From JAVBLT01 sp031553315 (lineage in GTDB: Bacteria > Verrucomicrobiota > Kiritimatiellia > RFP12 > DVOR01): a DNA stretch of 54,291 nucleotides. The DNA lies in contig JAVBLT010000041.1 in the NCBI GenBank assembly GCA_031553315.1, positions 1 through 54,291 on the forward strand. The letters run 5' to 3'. A program made the translations under genes and the position numbers. The notes beneath the pieces were generated by a model. That model was given only the letters and a program-made list of their open reading frames with translations. It was not told the origin of the DNA and searched no databases. This document shows, one piece after another, positions 1 through 8,340 of this stretch. Position 1 is the stretch's first letter; each line of letters starts with the position of its first letter.

Positions 1-176
1 GTTTCGATTGATCTTTCCGCTTTTTCTCGGTACTTTTTGTTTTTGACTTCACCCTTTCAGATCGCCGTAGCGTTGCTACGGCTTACTTCAAGCGTTTGTC
101 AAAATCAAAAATCACCTTCGCAAAATCCGGAAATCTCATTCGAAACCTGCTCTAACGAAAGCGACACAATCCGTTG
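1..176. other. non-coding stretch with nested inverted repeats
   Basis: No convincing reading frame. A perfect 8-bp stem with a 3-base loop lies at 64-82 (GCCGTAGC, loop GTT, GCTACGGC). A wider pair, TTTTGAC at 41-47 and GTCAAAA at 98-104, could enclose it. There is no T-run after the stem, so it is not a simple terminator. It could be the 3' region of an upstream transcript, a dispersed repeat or a small RNA. No second copy was seen in the window. Confidence 0.4.
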
Positions 177-211
177 AGCCGTGTGTTCTTACGAAGACGC
201 ACGGCTTTTTT
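177..211 (+). terminator. rho-independent terminator of a gene upstream of the window
   Basis: AGCCGTGTG (177-185) pairs with CGCACGGCT (198-206) with one G-T wobble. TCTT and AAGA extend the stem inside, closed by ACG, and a T-run ends at 211. It separates whatever lies upstream from the promoter at 225-254. Confidence 0.85.
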
Positions 212-224
212 CATTTCTTTATGG

Positions 225-254
225 TTGCCCGGTCAAGCGTGAATCGGGTATACT
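225..254 (+). promoter_or_regulatory. sigma70-type promoter of the 275 gene
   Basis: TTGCCC (225-230), an 18-bp spacer and TATACT (249-254). Transcription should begin near 261, just before the AAGGAG ribosome site at 263-268. This rules out the ATG at 221 as the start. Confidence 0.6.
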
Positions 255-274
255 TTGAGGCGAAGGAGTTTGAT

Positions 275-2899
275 ATGAAACACGCATTGCCCGCTTTCCT
301 CTTGCTCGCATCGTTCGCGATTGCCGCCGACGACGGCAATTACAATATGCCCGAAGCCACAACCGGCGCCATCGCCTCGTCGCTTGACCTCATGGAGAAA
401 GCCGTCGCGCCCGAAACGCTCGAAGCCTTCAAGAAGGCCAATCCGGCGCCCTTCTGGCTTTTCGGGGAAGACCGTCAGCGGCCGGTGCGCGTGCGAACCG
501 TTCCCGCGCACTGGTTTGAAAAGGATGCGAAAAATTACGACCGTTTTCGCGGCAAGGCCCAGCCCGGCGAGTATTACGTCTTCCAAATCGCGGTGCTCAA
601 CGGCAATCAGGAAACAGGTTTTTTGCGCCCCGAAATCAAAGGAACCACCCTCCCCGTGACTTGCCTGACGATGGAACGCGTTCTTCCCGACAACCGCGGC
701 ATCGACATTTTCCCGGAGATCGTCCCACCCCGCCAACTCAAACCGCTTTGGTTCGGCGTGCAGATTCCTGAAGACGCCAAAGGAACGATTTCCTTTCAAG
801 TGATTCTCGGCAAAAAGCCTTTCACCGTGACGCTCGATATTTCCGGCGACGTGTTGAAAGACGGCGGCATTCACGATGGCTGGCGCCTCGCCCGCCTCAA
901 ATGGCTCAACTCCGATATCGCCCACAGCGCCACCGAAGTGACCGCGCCTTTCACACCCATTCACTACGATCAGAAAAACCGCCGGTTCAGCATCCTCGGG
1001 CGCACCGTCGCGCTCGATGAAAGCGGCCTCCCCAAAAGCTACATGAGTTTTTTCAACGGCTCCAACACCGCCATCCTTCCGCAAGGGCGCGAAGCCTTTC
1101 TGAAACCGCCCGCCTTCATACTGGACGGCACGGAGTGGATTCCCGGAAAAATACGCGTCGACCCAGGCGCCGTCGCCAGTGCCTGGCAAGCCGAAAGCAA
1201 ATCTAAAGACGGTGCCTTCAGCCTCACGGTCGACGGCAAACTCGAATACGACGGTTTCATGGAAATCAACATGACCGTGACCGCCAACCGCGATGCGACC
1301 CTTCCACCCGCCGCGCTCGCCTTCACGCTGACCCCCGAAGCCTCCCGCTACGATATGGGCATGGGGCGCACCGGCGAAAAAACGCCGGCCAAAGTCGATT
1401 GGAAGTGGAACGTGGCCAAGCATCAAGACGCCTTCTGGACGGGCGGCGTGAACCAGGGCCTCATGATTCGCCTCAAGGGCGCCAACTACGAGCGCCCGCT
1501 CATCAACTGCTATTACGATTTCAAACAGCTCAAGCTCCCCGAAAGCTGGGGCGGCGGCGGCATGACCATGACCAAGAATGCCGAGGGCGCTTCGCTCCGC
1601 TTCCACAGCGCGCCCATCGCGATGAAGGCCGGCGAAAAACAACACTTCAACACCGATTGGTACCTCACCCCCTTCAAGCCCATCACCCCCTCCGATCACT
1701 TCGCCGCCCGCTACTACCACAACTCGGGCAAACAGATCGAAAACTTTCCCGAGCTTAAAAAGCAAGGCGTCAACACGGTCAACATCCACCACAACCGTTT
1801 AGCCAATCCCTTCATCAACTACCCCTACAGCGACCTTTCCATCGGCAGCCTCAAGCAGCAGATCAAAGAGGCGCACGACAACGGCATCAAGTATAAAGTC
1901 TACTACACCACGCGTGAGCTCACGCAAAACATCCCCGAATTCTTCGCTCTTTACAGCATGAACGGCGAGATCATCCTCCCCCGCAAGGAGGGCGTGAAAT
2001 GGCCGGTGACCAACGCCAAGGGCCCCCACCCCTGGCTCGCCGAACATGTGGGTCCCGACATCGTCCCGGCCTGGCGCGAAACCATCACCTTCCCCGAATA
2101 CAAAGGGATGCTCGACCTTTCCGTGATTACCACGCCCGACAGCCGATGGAACAATTTTTACCTCGAAGGTCTGAACTTCCTCGTCGATGAAACGGGCATC
2201 GACGGCATCTACATCGACGATACCGCGCTTGACCGTAAATCCATGCAGCGCGCCCGCCGCATCCTCGATAAAGACGGCCCCGGCAAGCGTAAGGTCGACA
2301 TGCACTCCTGGAACCATTACAACGGTCTTGCCAAATTCGCCAACAGCGACATCTGCTTCATGGAGCTCTACCCCTACTACGACCGCCTCTGGCACGGCGA
2401 AGGCTTCAAGGTCAACAACGCCCCGCTCGACTATATGCTCGTGGAAATGTCGGGCATTTGTTTCGGGCTCATGAGCGAAATGCTCCAAGCCCCCAACAAC
2501 TGGAAAGGCCTTGTTTTCGGCATGACCCGCCGGTGGCCGTGGAGCGGCGATCCCCGCCCCGTGTGGAAAGTGTTCGACGCCTTCGGCATTGAACCGGGCA
2601 TCGAGATGATCGGCTTTTGGGATCCCGCCGTCCCCGTTGCGAGCAGCTCGCCGAATGTTCCGGTAACCGTGTTCAAAAAACCGGGAAAAGTGATGCTCGC
2701 GCTGGCAAACTGGACCGACAAGCCGGAGGAAATAACCCTCGCGATCAACTGGGCCAAGCTCGGCCTCAATCCCGCCAAGACCGCCATCACGGCTCCAGAA
2801 TCCAACGGTTTTCAACCCGCCCGCACATTTAAAGACGGCGACCTTATTCCCGTCGAGCCGCAAAAAGGCTGGGTTTTTATTCTTGAAGAAACAAAATAA
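275..2899 (+). CDS. secreted glycoside-hydrolase-like protein (DUF6067-type)
   Basis: 874 residues, probably exported and acting on glycans. The start at 275 follows AAGGAG at 263-268 and opens directly into a signal peptide (MKHALPAFLLLASFAIAADD). An N-terminal beta-rich half is followed by a probable TIM-barrel half (about residues 470-750). That half carries acidic motifs typical of barrel glycosidases, such as VDETGIDGIYIDD near residue 640. A short beta-rich C-terminal tail (ANWTDKPEEI) looks like a glycosidase end domain. Overall it resembles the DUF6067 'glycoside hydrolase domain-containing' proteins of PVC bacteria and Bacteroidota; this is a family resemblance from memory. Substrate and catalytic residues cannot be assigned. 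It stands alone, with its own promoter and terminator. Confidence 0.7.
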   Translation: MKHALPAFLLLASFAIAADDGNYNMPEATTGAIASSLDLMEKAVAPETLEAFKKANPAPFWLFGEDRQRPVRVRTVPAHWFEKDAKNYDRFRGKAQPGEYYVFQIAVLNGNQETGFLRPEIKGTTLPVTCLTMERVLPDNRGIDIFPEIVPPRQLKPLWFGVQIPEDAKGTISFQVILGKKPFTVTLDISGDVLKDGGIHDGWRLARLKWLNSDIAHSATEVTAPFTPIHYDQKNRRFSILGRTVALDESGLPKSYMSFFNGSNTAILPQGREAFLKPPAFILDGTEWIPGKIRVDPGAVASAWQAESKSKDGAFSLTVDGKLEYDGFMEINMTVTANRDATLPPAALAFTLTPEASRYDMGMGRTGEKTPAKVDWKWNVAKHQDAFWTGGVNQGLMIRLKGANYERPLINCYYDFKQLKLPESWGGGGMTMTKNAEGASLRFHSAPIAMKAGEKQHFNTDWYLTPFKPITPSDHFAARYYHNSGKQIENFPELKKQGVNTVNIHHNRLANPFINYPYSDLSIGSLKQQIKEAHDNGIKYKVYYTTRELTQNIPEFFALYSMNGEIILPRKEGVKWPVTNAKGPHPWLAEHVGPDIVPAWRETITFPEYKGMLDLSVITTPDSRWNNFYLEGLNFLVDETGIDGIYIDDTALDRKSMQRARRILDKDGPGKRKVDMHSWNHYNGLAKFANSDICFMELYPYYDRLWHGEGFKVNNAPLDYMLVEMSGICFGLMSEMLQAPNNWKGLVFGMTRRWPWSGDPRPVWKVFDAFGIEPGIEMIGFWDPAVPVASSSPNVPVTVFKKPGKVMLALANWTDKPEEITLAINWAKLGLNPAKTAITAPESNGFQPARTFKDGDLIPVEPQKGWVFILEETK

Positions 2900-2920
2900 C
2901 ACCCTGTTTCAGCGCATTCC

Positions 2921-2956
2921 AAAATCCGGCCGCATCAAAACCGCGGCCGGATTTTT
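2921..2956 (+). terminator. rho-independent terminator after the 275 gene
   Basis: Perfect 13-bp stem, AAAATCCGGCCGC (2921-2933) with GCGGCCGGATTTT (2943-2955), a 9-base loop and T residues to 2956. Confidence 0.9.
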
Positions 2957-3007
2957 CGCAGAGGGTCAAGGGGAACCGCGGGGCAAAAAAATAAATGAAA
3001 TTTGCCC

Positions 3008-3036
3008 TTGCCCGCCTCAATGGAATTTGCTATAGT
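3008..3036 (+). promoter_or_regulatory. promoter of the tRNA-Glu/Glu/Tyr cluster
   Basis: TTGCCC (3008-3013), a 17-bp spacer and TATAGT (3031-3036). The first tRNA begins 22 bases downstream. Confidence 0.7.
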
Positions 3037-3058
3037 TCACCACGTTTTCGACGCCGAA

Positions 3059-3133
3059 GCGCCCATCGTCTATCGGTTAGGACACCAGGTTTTCATCCTG
3101 GTAAGAGGAGTTCGACTCTCCTTGGGCGTGCCA
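3059..3133 (+). tRNA. tRNA-Glu (UUC), copy 1
   Basis: Acceptor GCGCCCA pairs with TGGGCGT (first pair G-U). The anticodon stem CCAGG/CCTGG encloses TTTTCAT, giving anticodon TTC. The T-stem and loop are GAGGAGTTCGACTCTCC. CCA is encoded at 3131-3133. It matches bacterial tRNA-Glu. Confidence 0.97.
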
Positions 3134-3152
3134 TAACCGGCGTCACGGCTGA

Positions 3153-3227
3153 GCGCCCATCGTCTATCGGTTAGGACACCAGGTTTTCATCCTGGTAAGA
3201 GGAGTTCGACTCTCCTTGGGCGTGCCA
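3153..3227 (+). tRNA. tRNA-Glu (UUC), copy 2
   Basis: Identical over all 75 bases to the copy 19 bases upstream, with CCA encoded at 3225-3227. The identity stops at the tRNA ends, so this is an exact tandem duplication of the gene only. Confidence 0.97.
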
Positions 3228-3237
3228 ATTCACTTTC

Positions 3238-3322
3238 GGTGGGGTACCGAAGTGGCCAACCGGGGCAGACTGTAAATCTGCTGTCTCTGACTTCCTTGGT
3301 TCGAATCCAAGCCCCACCACCA
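3238..3322 (+). tRNA. tRNA-Tyr (GUA)
   Basis: 85 bases. Acceptor GGTGGGG pairs with CCCCACC, and the anticodon stem GCAGA/TCTGC encloses CTGTAAA (anticodon GTA). The long variable arm is as in class II tRNAs. CCA is encoded at 3320-3322. Third gene of the tRNA cluster. Confidence 0.97.
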
Positions 3323-3325
3323 TTT

Positions 3326-3352
3326 AAACCTGCTCACAAGGCAGGTTTTTTT
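3326..3352 (+). terminator. rho-independent terminator of the tRNA cluster
   Basis: AAACCTGC (3326-3333), a 7-base loop, GCAGGTTT (3341-3348) and a T-run to 3352. It lies 4 bases past the tRNA-Tyr CCA. mutL ends at 3357 from the other side. Confidence 0.88.
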
Positions 3353-3356
3353 ATTT

Positions 3357-5132
3357 TCAATTACGCCCGAAACGGCGGGCGAGCTCGCGATAGGCGGTGA
3401 GAATCATGGTGGGGCGGCCGCGGGGCGAGGTGTAGGGCATGCGGGCGGCGGCGAGGAGCTGCACGAGCCCGGCGGCGGTTTGAGGGGTGAGGCGGCGGTG
3501 GAGGCCGGCGGCGGCCTGGCCGGCGGCTCGGGCGACGGTCTCTTCGCGCCAGCGGTCGCCGCCTTTTTTCACGCCGGTCTGATCGAGGTCGCGGGCAAGG
3601 GTGATGAGGAGCTCGCGGCAGGAAACGTCGCTGAGCACATCGGGAAGGGCATCGAGGATAAAGGTGTCGCGGGAGCCGAATTCATTCACGGAAAAGCCCA
3701 TTTCCTGGAGTTCTTTCCGGTAGCGGCGCACGCGGTCGGCATCGTCGGGCGGCAGCTGAACGGTTTCGGGGAGGAGGAGCTGCTGGCTGGCGACGGGGGC
3801 GGAAGCGCTCATGAGCCGTTCGTAGATCACGCGTTCCCAGGCGGCGCGGGCATCGAGGGTGACGTAGCCGCTGTCGGTCACGAGCAACACAAAACCGTCT
3901 TCGAGGATATCGGCCACGCGTACCCATTTCCAGAGGGAGGAATCGTGTTCAGGCGTGGCGGCGGGAGGAGGGGGCGGCAGGGGATCTTCCTGAGGGGTAA
4001 ACGAGGGAAGCGGAGGAAGCGGGAAGGGATAGGCGGCGGCGGGATCTTTGAGAAAGGTAAGCTGCCGGGGAGGGGGAGGAACCGGGGGCGCAAACGCCGT
4101 GGGGGGGGAGGGCGTTGCGGGGGGAAGATCACTTTCTTCGGTCACGCTGAAGGCGCGGGTGACGGCGCGCATCACGGCCAGGGTCACTTCGCTGGGTTTG
4201 CGGAAGCGGACTTCGCGCTTGGCGGGGTGGACGTTGACATCGACGTCTTCCGGGGGAAGCCCGATGAAGAGGACGGTGACGGGGCGGCGGTCGGGATCTT
4301 TTGAGGGATAGGCTTCGCGCAGGGCGTATTGGATGGCGGAGGCGGTGGCGGGGCGACCGTTGACGAAGAGGTATTGCTCGCCGGCGCCGGTGCGCATGAG
4401 GGAGGGAAGGGCGATGTAGCCGTGGATGCGGACGGGGCCTTCGGCCAGGTCAACGGGGAGCAGCGCATCGGCCACGTCGGCGCCGAGAAGCGTGCGGATG
4501 CGATCGGCGAGGGTGTCGCCTTCGGGCAGGCGGTAAAGCTCGCGGCCGTCGGCCCGCAGGATGAAGCCGAGGGCGGGGTGAGCAAGGGCGGTGGTGAGGA
4601 AGACGGTGCGGATGCGGGTAAGCTCGGTGGCGACGGCGCGGAGGAACTTTTTGCGGGCGGGGGTGTTGAAGAAGAGGTCGCACACTTCAACGGTGGTGCC
4701 GTGAGGGATGCCGGCGTCGGTCACGTCTTCAAGGGTGCCGCCGACCACATGGAGCTCGGTGCCGGCTTCGTCGCTCTCCGCGCGGGTGCGCAGGGTGAAG
4801 CGCGACACGGAGGCGATGGAGGGAATGGCCTCGCCGCGAAACCCAAGCGTCGCGATGCGGGTGATGTCTTCGGCGGTGCTGATTTTGCTGGTGGCCTGGC
4901 GCTGAAGGGCGCGGAGGGCGTTGTCGCGAGTCATGCCCATGCCGTTGTCGTGCACGGCGACGCGCTTGCGGCCGCCGTCGGCGATTTCCACTTCAATGCG
5001 TGTGGCGGCGGCATCGATGGCGTTTTCCAGGAGTTCTTTGACCACGGAGGCAGGGCGCTCAACCACTTCACCGGCGGCGATCTGGTTGGCGACCTGCTCG
5101 GAGAGCACCTGAACTGGGCGCGCCTCCGCCAT
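3357..5132 (-). CDS. mutL: DNA mismatch repair protein MutL, without endonuclease metal motifs
   Basis: 591 residues, the mismatch-repair matchmaker ATPase. The N-terminal GHKL ATPase is intact: ENAIDAAATRIEV, DNGMGM, the GFRGEAIPSIAS lid motif and NTPARKKFL. A proline-rich linker (about 325-395) leads to a short C-terminal dimerisation domain. In that domain the motifs that bind metal in nuclease-active MutL are altered. DQHAxxE reads DARAAWE (about residue 426), the ACR/ACK box reads ARAAGQ (about 532), and CPHGRP reads SPRGRP (about 569). It therefore probably does not nick DNA and, like E. coli MutL, would need another nuclease. ugd ends 2 bases upstream, so the two are probably co-transcribed. 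No mutS is nearby. Confidence 0.96.
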   Translation of the reverse strand: MAEARPVQVLSEQVANQIAAGEVVERPASVVKELLENAIDAAATRIEVEIADGGRKRVAVHDNGMGMTRDNALRALQRQATSKISTAEDITRIATLGFRGEAIPSIASVSRFTLRTRAESDEAGTELHVVGGTLEDVTDAGIPHGTTVEVCDLFFNTPARKKFLRAVATELTRIRTVFLTTALAHPALGFILRADGRELYRLPEGDTLADRIRTLLGADVADALLPVDLAEGPVRIHGYIALPSLMRTGAGEQYLFVNGRPATASAIQYALREAYPSKDPDRRPVTVLFIGLPPEDVDVNVHPAKREVRFRKPSEVTLAVMRAVTRAFSVTEESDLPPATPSPPTAFAPPVPPPPRQLTFLKDPAAAYPFPLPPLPSFTPQEDPLPPPPPAATPEHDSSLWKWVRVADILEDGFVLLVTDSGYVTLDARAAWERVIYERLMSASAPVASQQLLLPETVQLPPDDADRVRRYRKELQEMGFSVNEFGSRDTFILDALPDVLSDVSCRELLITLARDLDQTGVKKGGDRWREETVARAAGQAAAGLHRRLTPQTAAGLVQLLAAARMPYTSPRGRPTMILTAYRELARRFGRN

Positions 5133-5134
5133 CG

Positions 5135-6481
5135 TTATTTCCCGACGTTGAGGACGGTGAAGCCGATGGCTTTGAGCGCCTGGCGGTCAAGGCAGTTGCG
5201 GGTGTCGAAGATGACGGCGGGCTTGCGCATTCCGGCGTAGATGCGGGCGAAATCGAGCTTGGAATAATCGGCCCAATCGGTCACGAGCAGAATCGCGTCG
5301 GCCCCTTCCGCGGCGGCGTAAGGATCGGGCGTGTACGTGATGCCTTCGAGGCCGGCGAGGTCTTTTTTCGCGTTGTCGATGGCTTTGGGATCGGTGACGG
5401 CAAGCGCGGCGCGCTCTTCGGCGAGCATGCGGCAGAGCGTGAGGGCGGGGGTTTCGCGGGTATCGCCGGTGTTGGCTTTGAAGGCGAACCCGAAGACGGC
5501 GATGCGCTTTCCGGTGACGGTGTTGAAGAGGCCTTCGACGAGGCGCCTGAGGAGGCGGCGCTGCTGGTAGTCGTTGATCTGGATGATCTGATGCCAGTAA
5601 TCGGCGACCTCCTGAAGGCCGAGCGTTTCGCAGAGGTAAACGAGGTGGAGCACGTCTTTTTTGAAGCAGGAACCGCCGAATCCGGGGCCGGCTTTAAGGA
5701 AGTTGGGACCGATGCGCCGATCCATGCCCATGGCCCGGGCCACCTCGTCGACATCGGCGCCGGTGGCTTCGCAGAGGGCGGAAAAGGCGTTGATGGAGCT
5801 GATGCGCTGGGAGAGCATGGCGTTGGCGGCAAGCTTGGAGAGCTCCGAAGACCAGACGTTGGTCGTGAGGATGCGCTCGGCGGGCACCCAGCGGGCGTAG
5901 ATCTCGACCAGCGCGGCCACGGCCGCGGAGCCTTCGGGGGTCTGGGGGCCGCCGATGAGCACGCGGTCGGGATTGAGCAGGTCGCTTACGGCGGTGCCTT
6001 CCGCGAGGAATTCCGGGTTGGAAAGCACCTGGAAGGAATGCTCGGGGTGCTCGGCCAGAATGCGCGACATCGCCTCGGCGGTGCGCACGGGAAGGGTGCT
6101 TTTTTCGATGATGATCTTATCGCGCCCCGCCACGCGGGAAATCATGCGGGCGGTCGATTCCCAGTATTGCAGGTCGGGGGCTTTGCCGGCGCCGATGCCG
6201 AAGTGTTTGGTGGGGGTGTTGACGCACACGAAGATGATGTCGCAGGCTTCGATCTCGGCTTCCACGGCGGTCGAGAAGAAAAGATTTTTTCCGCGGCGGC
6301 GGCGAACGATTTCATCGAGGCCGGGCTCGTAAACGGGAAGGTCGGCGCTGTTCCAGGCGGCGATGCGCTGAGCGTTGATGTCGACAACGGTGACTTTGCG
6401 GTCAGGCCATTTGTCGGCAATCACAGCCATGGTGGGGCCGCCAATGTAACCGGCGCCGATGCAAACAATATTTCCATTCAT
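5135..6481 (-). CDS. ugd: UDP-glucose 6-dehydrogenase (eukaryote-like type)
   Basis: 448 residues. Oxidises UDP-glucose to UDP-glucuronate with two NAD+, feeding capsule, exopolysaccharide or lipopolysaccharide uronates. The N-terminal Rossmann motif is GAGYIGG (8-14). The catalytic cysteine lies in GFGGSCFKKD (about 272). The C-terminal UDP-binding domain starts near FGFAFKANTGDTRETP. The opening CIGAGYIGGPT and the overall pattern resemble the animal/plant form, which also occurs in PVC bacteria and Bacteroidota, rather than the short E. coli form. It lies 2 bases before mutL and 27 bases after an unknown membrane-protein gene. The pairing with mutL looks incidental. Confidence 0.95.
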   Translation of the reverse strand: MNGNIVCIGAGYIGGPTMAVIADKWPDRKVTVVDINAQRIAAWNSADLPVYEPGLDEIVRRRRGKNLFFSTAVEAEIEACDIIFVCVNTPTKHFGIGAGKAPDLQYWESTARMISRVAGRDKIIIEKSTLPVRTAEAMSRILAEHPEHSFQVLSNPEFLAEGTAVSDLLNPDRVLIGGPQTPEGSAAVAALVEIYARWVPAERILTTNVWSSELSKLAANAMLSQRISSINAFSALCEATGADVDEVARAMGMDRRIGPNFLKAGPGFGGSCFKKDVLHLVYLCETLGLQEVADYWHQIIQINDYQQRRLLRRLVEGLFNTVTGKRIAVFGFAFKANTGDTRETPALTLCRMLAEERAALAVTDPKAIDNAKKDLAGLEGITYTPDPYAAAEGADAILLVTDWADYSKLDFARIYAGMRKPAVIFDTRNCLDRQALKAIGFTVLNVGK

Positions 6482-6508
6482 GAAAAAGCATACCTTTCTG
6501 CGTATTGA

Positions 6509-7324
6509 TTAAAAGAAACGGCCATTGGCCTGAGCGCGCTGCTGGCGCACTTTGGGTTCTTCGAGGAAAAGCGCATACCAGGCATCGCCGAAGCCGGCGT
6601 TGTTGAAGTGGGCGGGTTTGTTGTTGGCGATGGCTTCGCGGTTGCGCTTGAGGGTTTCGTTTTCGTTTTTGTCGTTGGCCTCGTTCAGCACCTTGAATGC
6701 GCCGTCGACATCTTTCCTCTGGAGCAAAATCCAGGCCCAGGTGGCGTAAAGCAGGGCGGATTGGTTGTAGCGGAGGCGTTTTTTGTTTTTGCGGAAGACC
6801 TTCTCCATCTCCGCTGCGGGCTGATCGAGCTGGTACATGCGCGCGAGCCTGATGCACATCAGCATCGGATCCATCATCACGGCGCGCGGCATGAGCCGGT
6901 CGACCAGTTTCAAATCTTTGAGCTGCCAGGCAAACTGGAGGCGCATGGTTTCGACCTGGCGGTGGAGCATGGGGATCCATTTGTAATACGGCGTGAGCTG
7001 TTCCACGCAGGCAAGGGCTTCGGCGGTCATGGCGCGCTGGTCTTTGAGGAGCTCGTCTTGCGCCTGTTTCATGCTGCTGACGGGTTTTTGCTGCCAGCGG
7101 TTGATTTTCTGCTGCATGCGGGTCTGGCCGTTTTTGAGGATGATCTGCACGTCGTCCATCACGCCTTGCATCTTTTTGCGCAGCAGCAATCCCGCGCCGA
7201 TCTGCCCGGCAACGGCAATGAGCACGCCCCAGAAAATGGCCCAGCCGGGCGCGGCCATGCCGCTTGCGCCGAGGCCGGCGCCGCAGAGAACGCCTAAAAT
7301 CACATTCAGTAAAATCGTCAGCAT
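6509..7324 (-). CDS. membrane-anchored helical-repeat protein of unknown function
   Basis: 271 residues, family not recognised. Two hydrophobic segments (about 1-22 and 26-48) form an N-terminal hairpin anchor. A charged, Q/K-rich helical stretch (about 50-100) follows. Then come helix pairs (such as YNQSALLYATWAWILLQRKD and VDGAFKVLNEAND) that look TPR-like, so the soluble part is probably cytoplasmic and binds protein. The start has AAGGAG upstream. First gene of a likely unit with ugd (27-base gap) and mutL. Context gives no clear function; a role in envelope polysaccharide assembly beside ugd would be a guess. Confidence 0.7.
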   Translation of the reverse strand: MLTILLNVILGVLCGAGLGASGMAAPGWAIFWGVLIAVAGQIGAGLLLRKKMQGVMDDVQIILKNGQTRMQQKINRWQQKPVSSMKQAQDELLKDQRAMTAEALACVEQLTPYYKWIPMLHRQVETMRLQFAWQLKDLKLVDRLMPRAVMMDPMLMCIRLARMYQLDQPAAEMEKVFRKNKKRLRYNQSALLYATWAWILLQRKDVDGAFKVLNEANDKNENETLKRNREAIANNKPAHFNNAGFGDAWYALFLEEPKVRQQRAQANGRFF

Positions 7325-7368
7325 GCGGTTTTCACTCCTTCAAATCGGCCCATTCTATCAAAGCTTTC

Positions 7369-7407
7369 AAAAAAAGAAAAGCACCGCTTTGCAGCAGATG
7401 CTTTTCT
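7369..7407 (-). terminator. rho-independent terminator after the outer-membrane barrel genes
   Basis: On the minus strand AGAAAAGCA (7407-7399) pairs perfectly with TGCTTTTCT (7383-7375), then a run of six T (7374-7369). It lies 22 bases past the stop of the 7429 gene and isolates it from the 6509-ugd-mutL unit. Confidence 0.87.
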
Positions 7408-7428
7408 GCGATTGCTGAAGGTTTTGAA

Positions 7429-8325
7429 TCAGAACTGATAACCGAGGAAGGCGTAGAAAAACTGGCCTTCGGCGCGGTCTTTCGCGGCGAATTCCTTGAG
7501 GTAGCGCAGGCTGAGGCTCCATTTTCCGGGAACGAGGAAAAGGGTGGCTTCGGGGCCGGCGCTGAACACGCGGTCTTTGCCGTTGTCGGTGGCTTCGGAG
7601 CCGGTGGTCTGGGTGATTTCCCAGTTGGCGGCGGCGATGAGGCCGATGATGAGGTACTCGTTGAAGACATGGGATGCGCCGAACTCTAAACCGAGGCGGT
7701 CGCCGGGGTGGATGTCGTGTCCGCGTTTTTTGGTGTTGAGCTCGTAGAGGCTCGACACGCTGAGGAGGGTTTTCGGCGAACCGGTGGGGAAAACGGAACC
7801 GGTGACGCGGAAATCGTGCGACCAATAGCCGAGGCCGTTGTTGAGCTCGCGGCCGCTTTCGTAGGAGCCGGTGGGCGCCCAGAAGGCGTATTGGGCGGAG
7901 AGCATGAGGTATCGGCCCAGATCCCAGGTCAGGTTGGCGGGAATGGCGTAGAGGTCGGACCAGCCGTCTTTCACCTTGTCGCGTTCGAAATCGGGGCGGC
8001 TGTGATAGGCGTTGATGCTGGTGCGGCCGTAGGTGGGAAGCACGCCAAGGCTATAGGTCGCGCCGAGGATTTCAAAATCGGGCGCGTATCTCAGCATGAC
8101 GATCGCCTGGGGCAGGTCAAGATCCACATCGGTCATGCCGCGGGCGATGCTGGTGTTGTAATAGGCCATGCCGGCGGCGACCTGCGCCGTGCCGCGAGCG
8201 GGCGTGATGAGATCCCACGGCCCAAACATGCCGGCGGCATAATGGCCGATTTCACCCGCGCGGGCAAAACCGGCGGGAAGAAGCGCCATGCAAAAAAAAG
8301 TGAATCGCAGAATGTTTTTCTTCAT
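7429..8325 (-). CDS. outer-membrane beta-barrel, phenol-degradation MetA/transporter-like
   Basis: 298 residues. A signal peptide (MKKNILRFTFFCMALLPAGFARA) is followed by alternating aromatic/polar strands such as LMLSAQYAFWAP and WSLSLRYLKEF, ending in the aromatic residue F (FLGYQF), the usual barrel end. It resembles the 'protein involved in meta-pathway of phenol degradation' barrels (PF13557), a label that covers many outer-membrane channels with no link to phenol. AAGGAA precedes the start. It sits 15 bases after a second barrel gene, so the two form a pair that may share a substrate or assemble together. The substrate is unknown. Confidence 0.68.
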   Translation of the reverse strand: MKKNILRFTFFCMALLPAGFARAGEIGHYAAGMFGPWDLITPARGTAQVAAGMAYYNTSIARGMTDVDLDLPQAIVMLRYAPDFEILGATYSLGVLPTYGRTSINAYHSRPDFERDKVKDGWSDLYAIPANLTWDLGRYLMLSAQYAFWAPTGSYESGRELNNGLGYWSHDFRVTGSVFPTGSPKTLLSVSSLYELNTKKRGHDIHPGDRLGLEFGASHVFNEYLIIGLIAAANWEITQTTGSEATDNGKDRVFSAGPEATLFLVPGKWSLSLRYLKEFAAKDRAEGQFFYAFLGYQF

Positions 8326-8340
8326 GGTTTGTTCCTTGCA

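Noticed and set aside
221..274. Earlier ATG for the first glycosidase gene
   Set aside because: Upstream of the predicted transcription start and without a ribosome site; the signal peptide starts at 275.
3326..3356. The 3326-3352 hairpin as terminator for mutL too
   Set aside because: On the minus strand the stem is followed by TTTAAATGG, not a T-run, so it is listed for the plus strand only.
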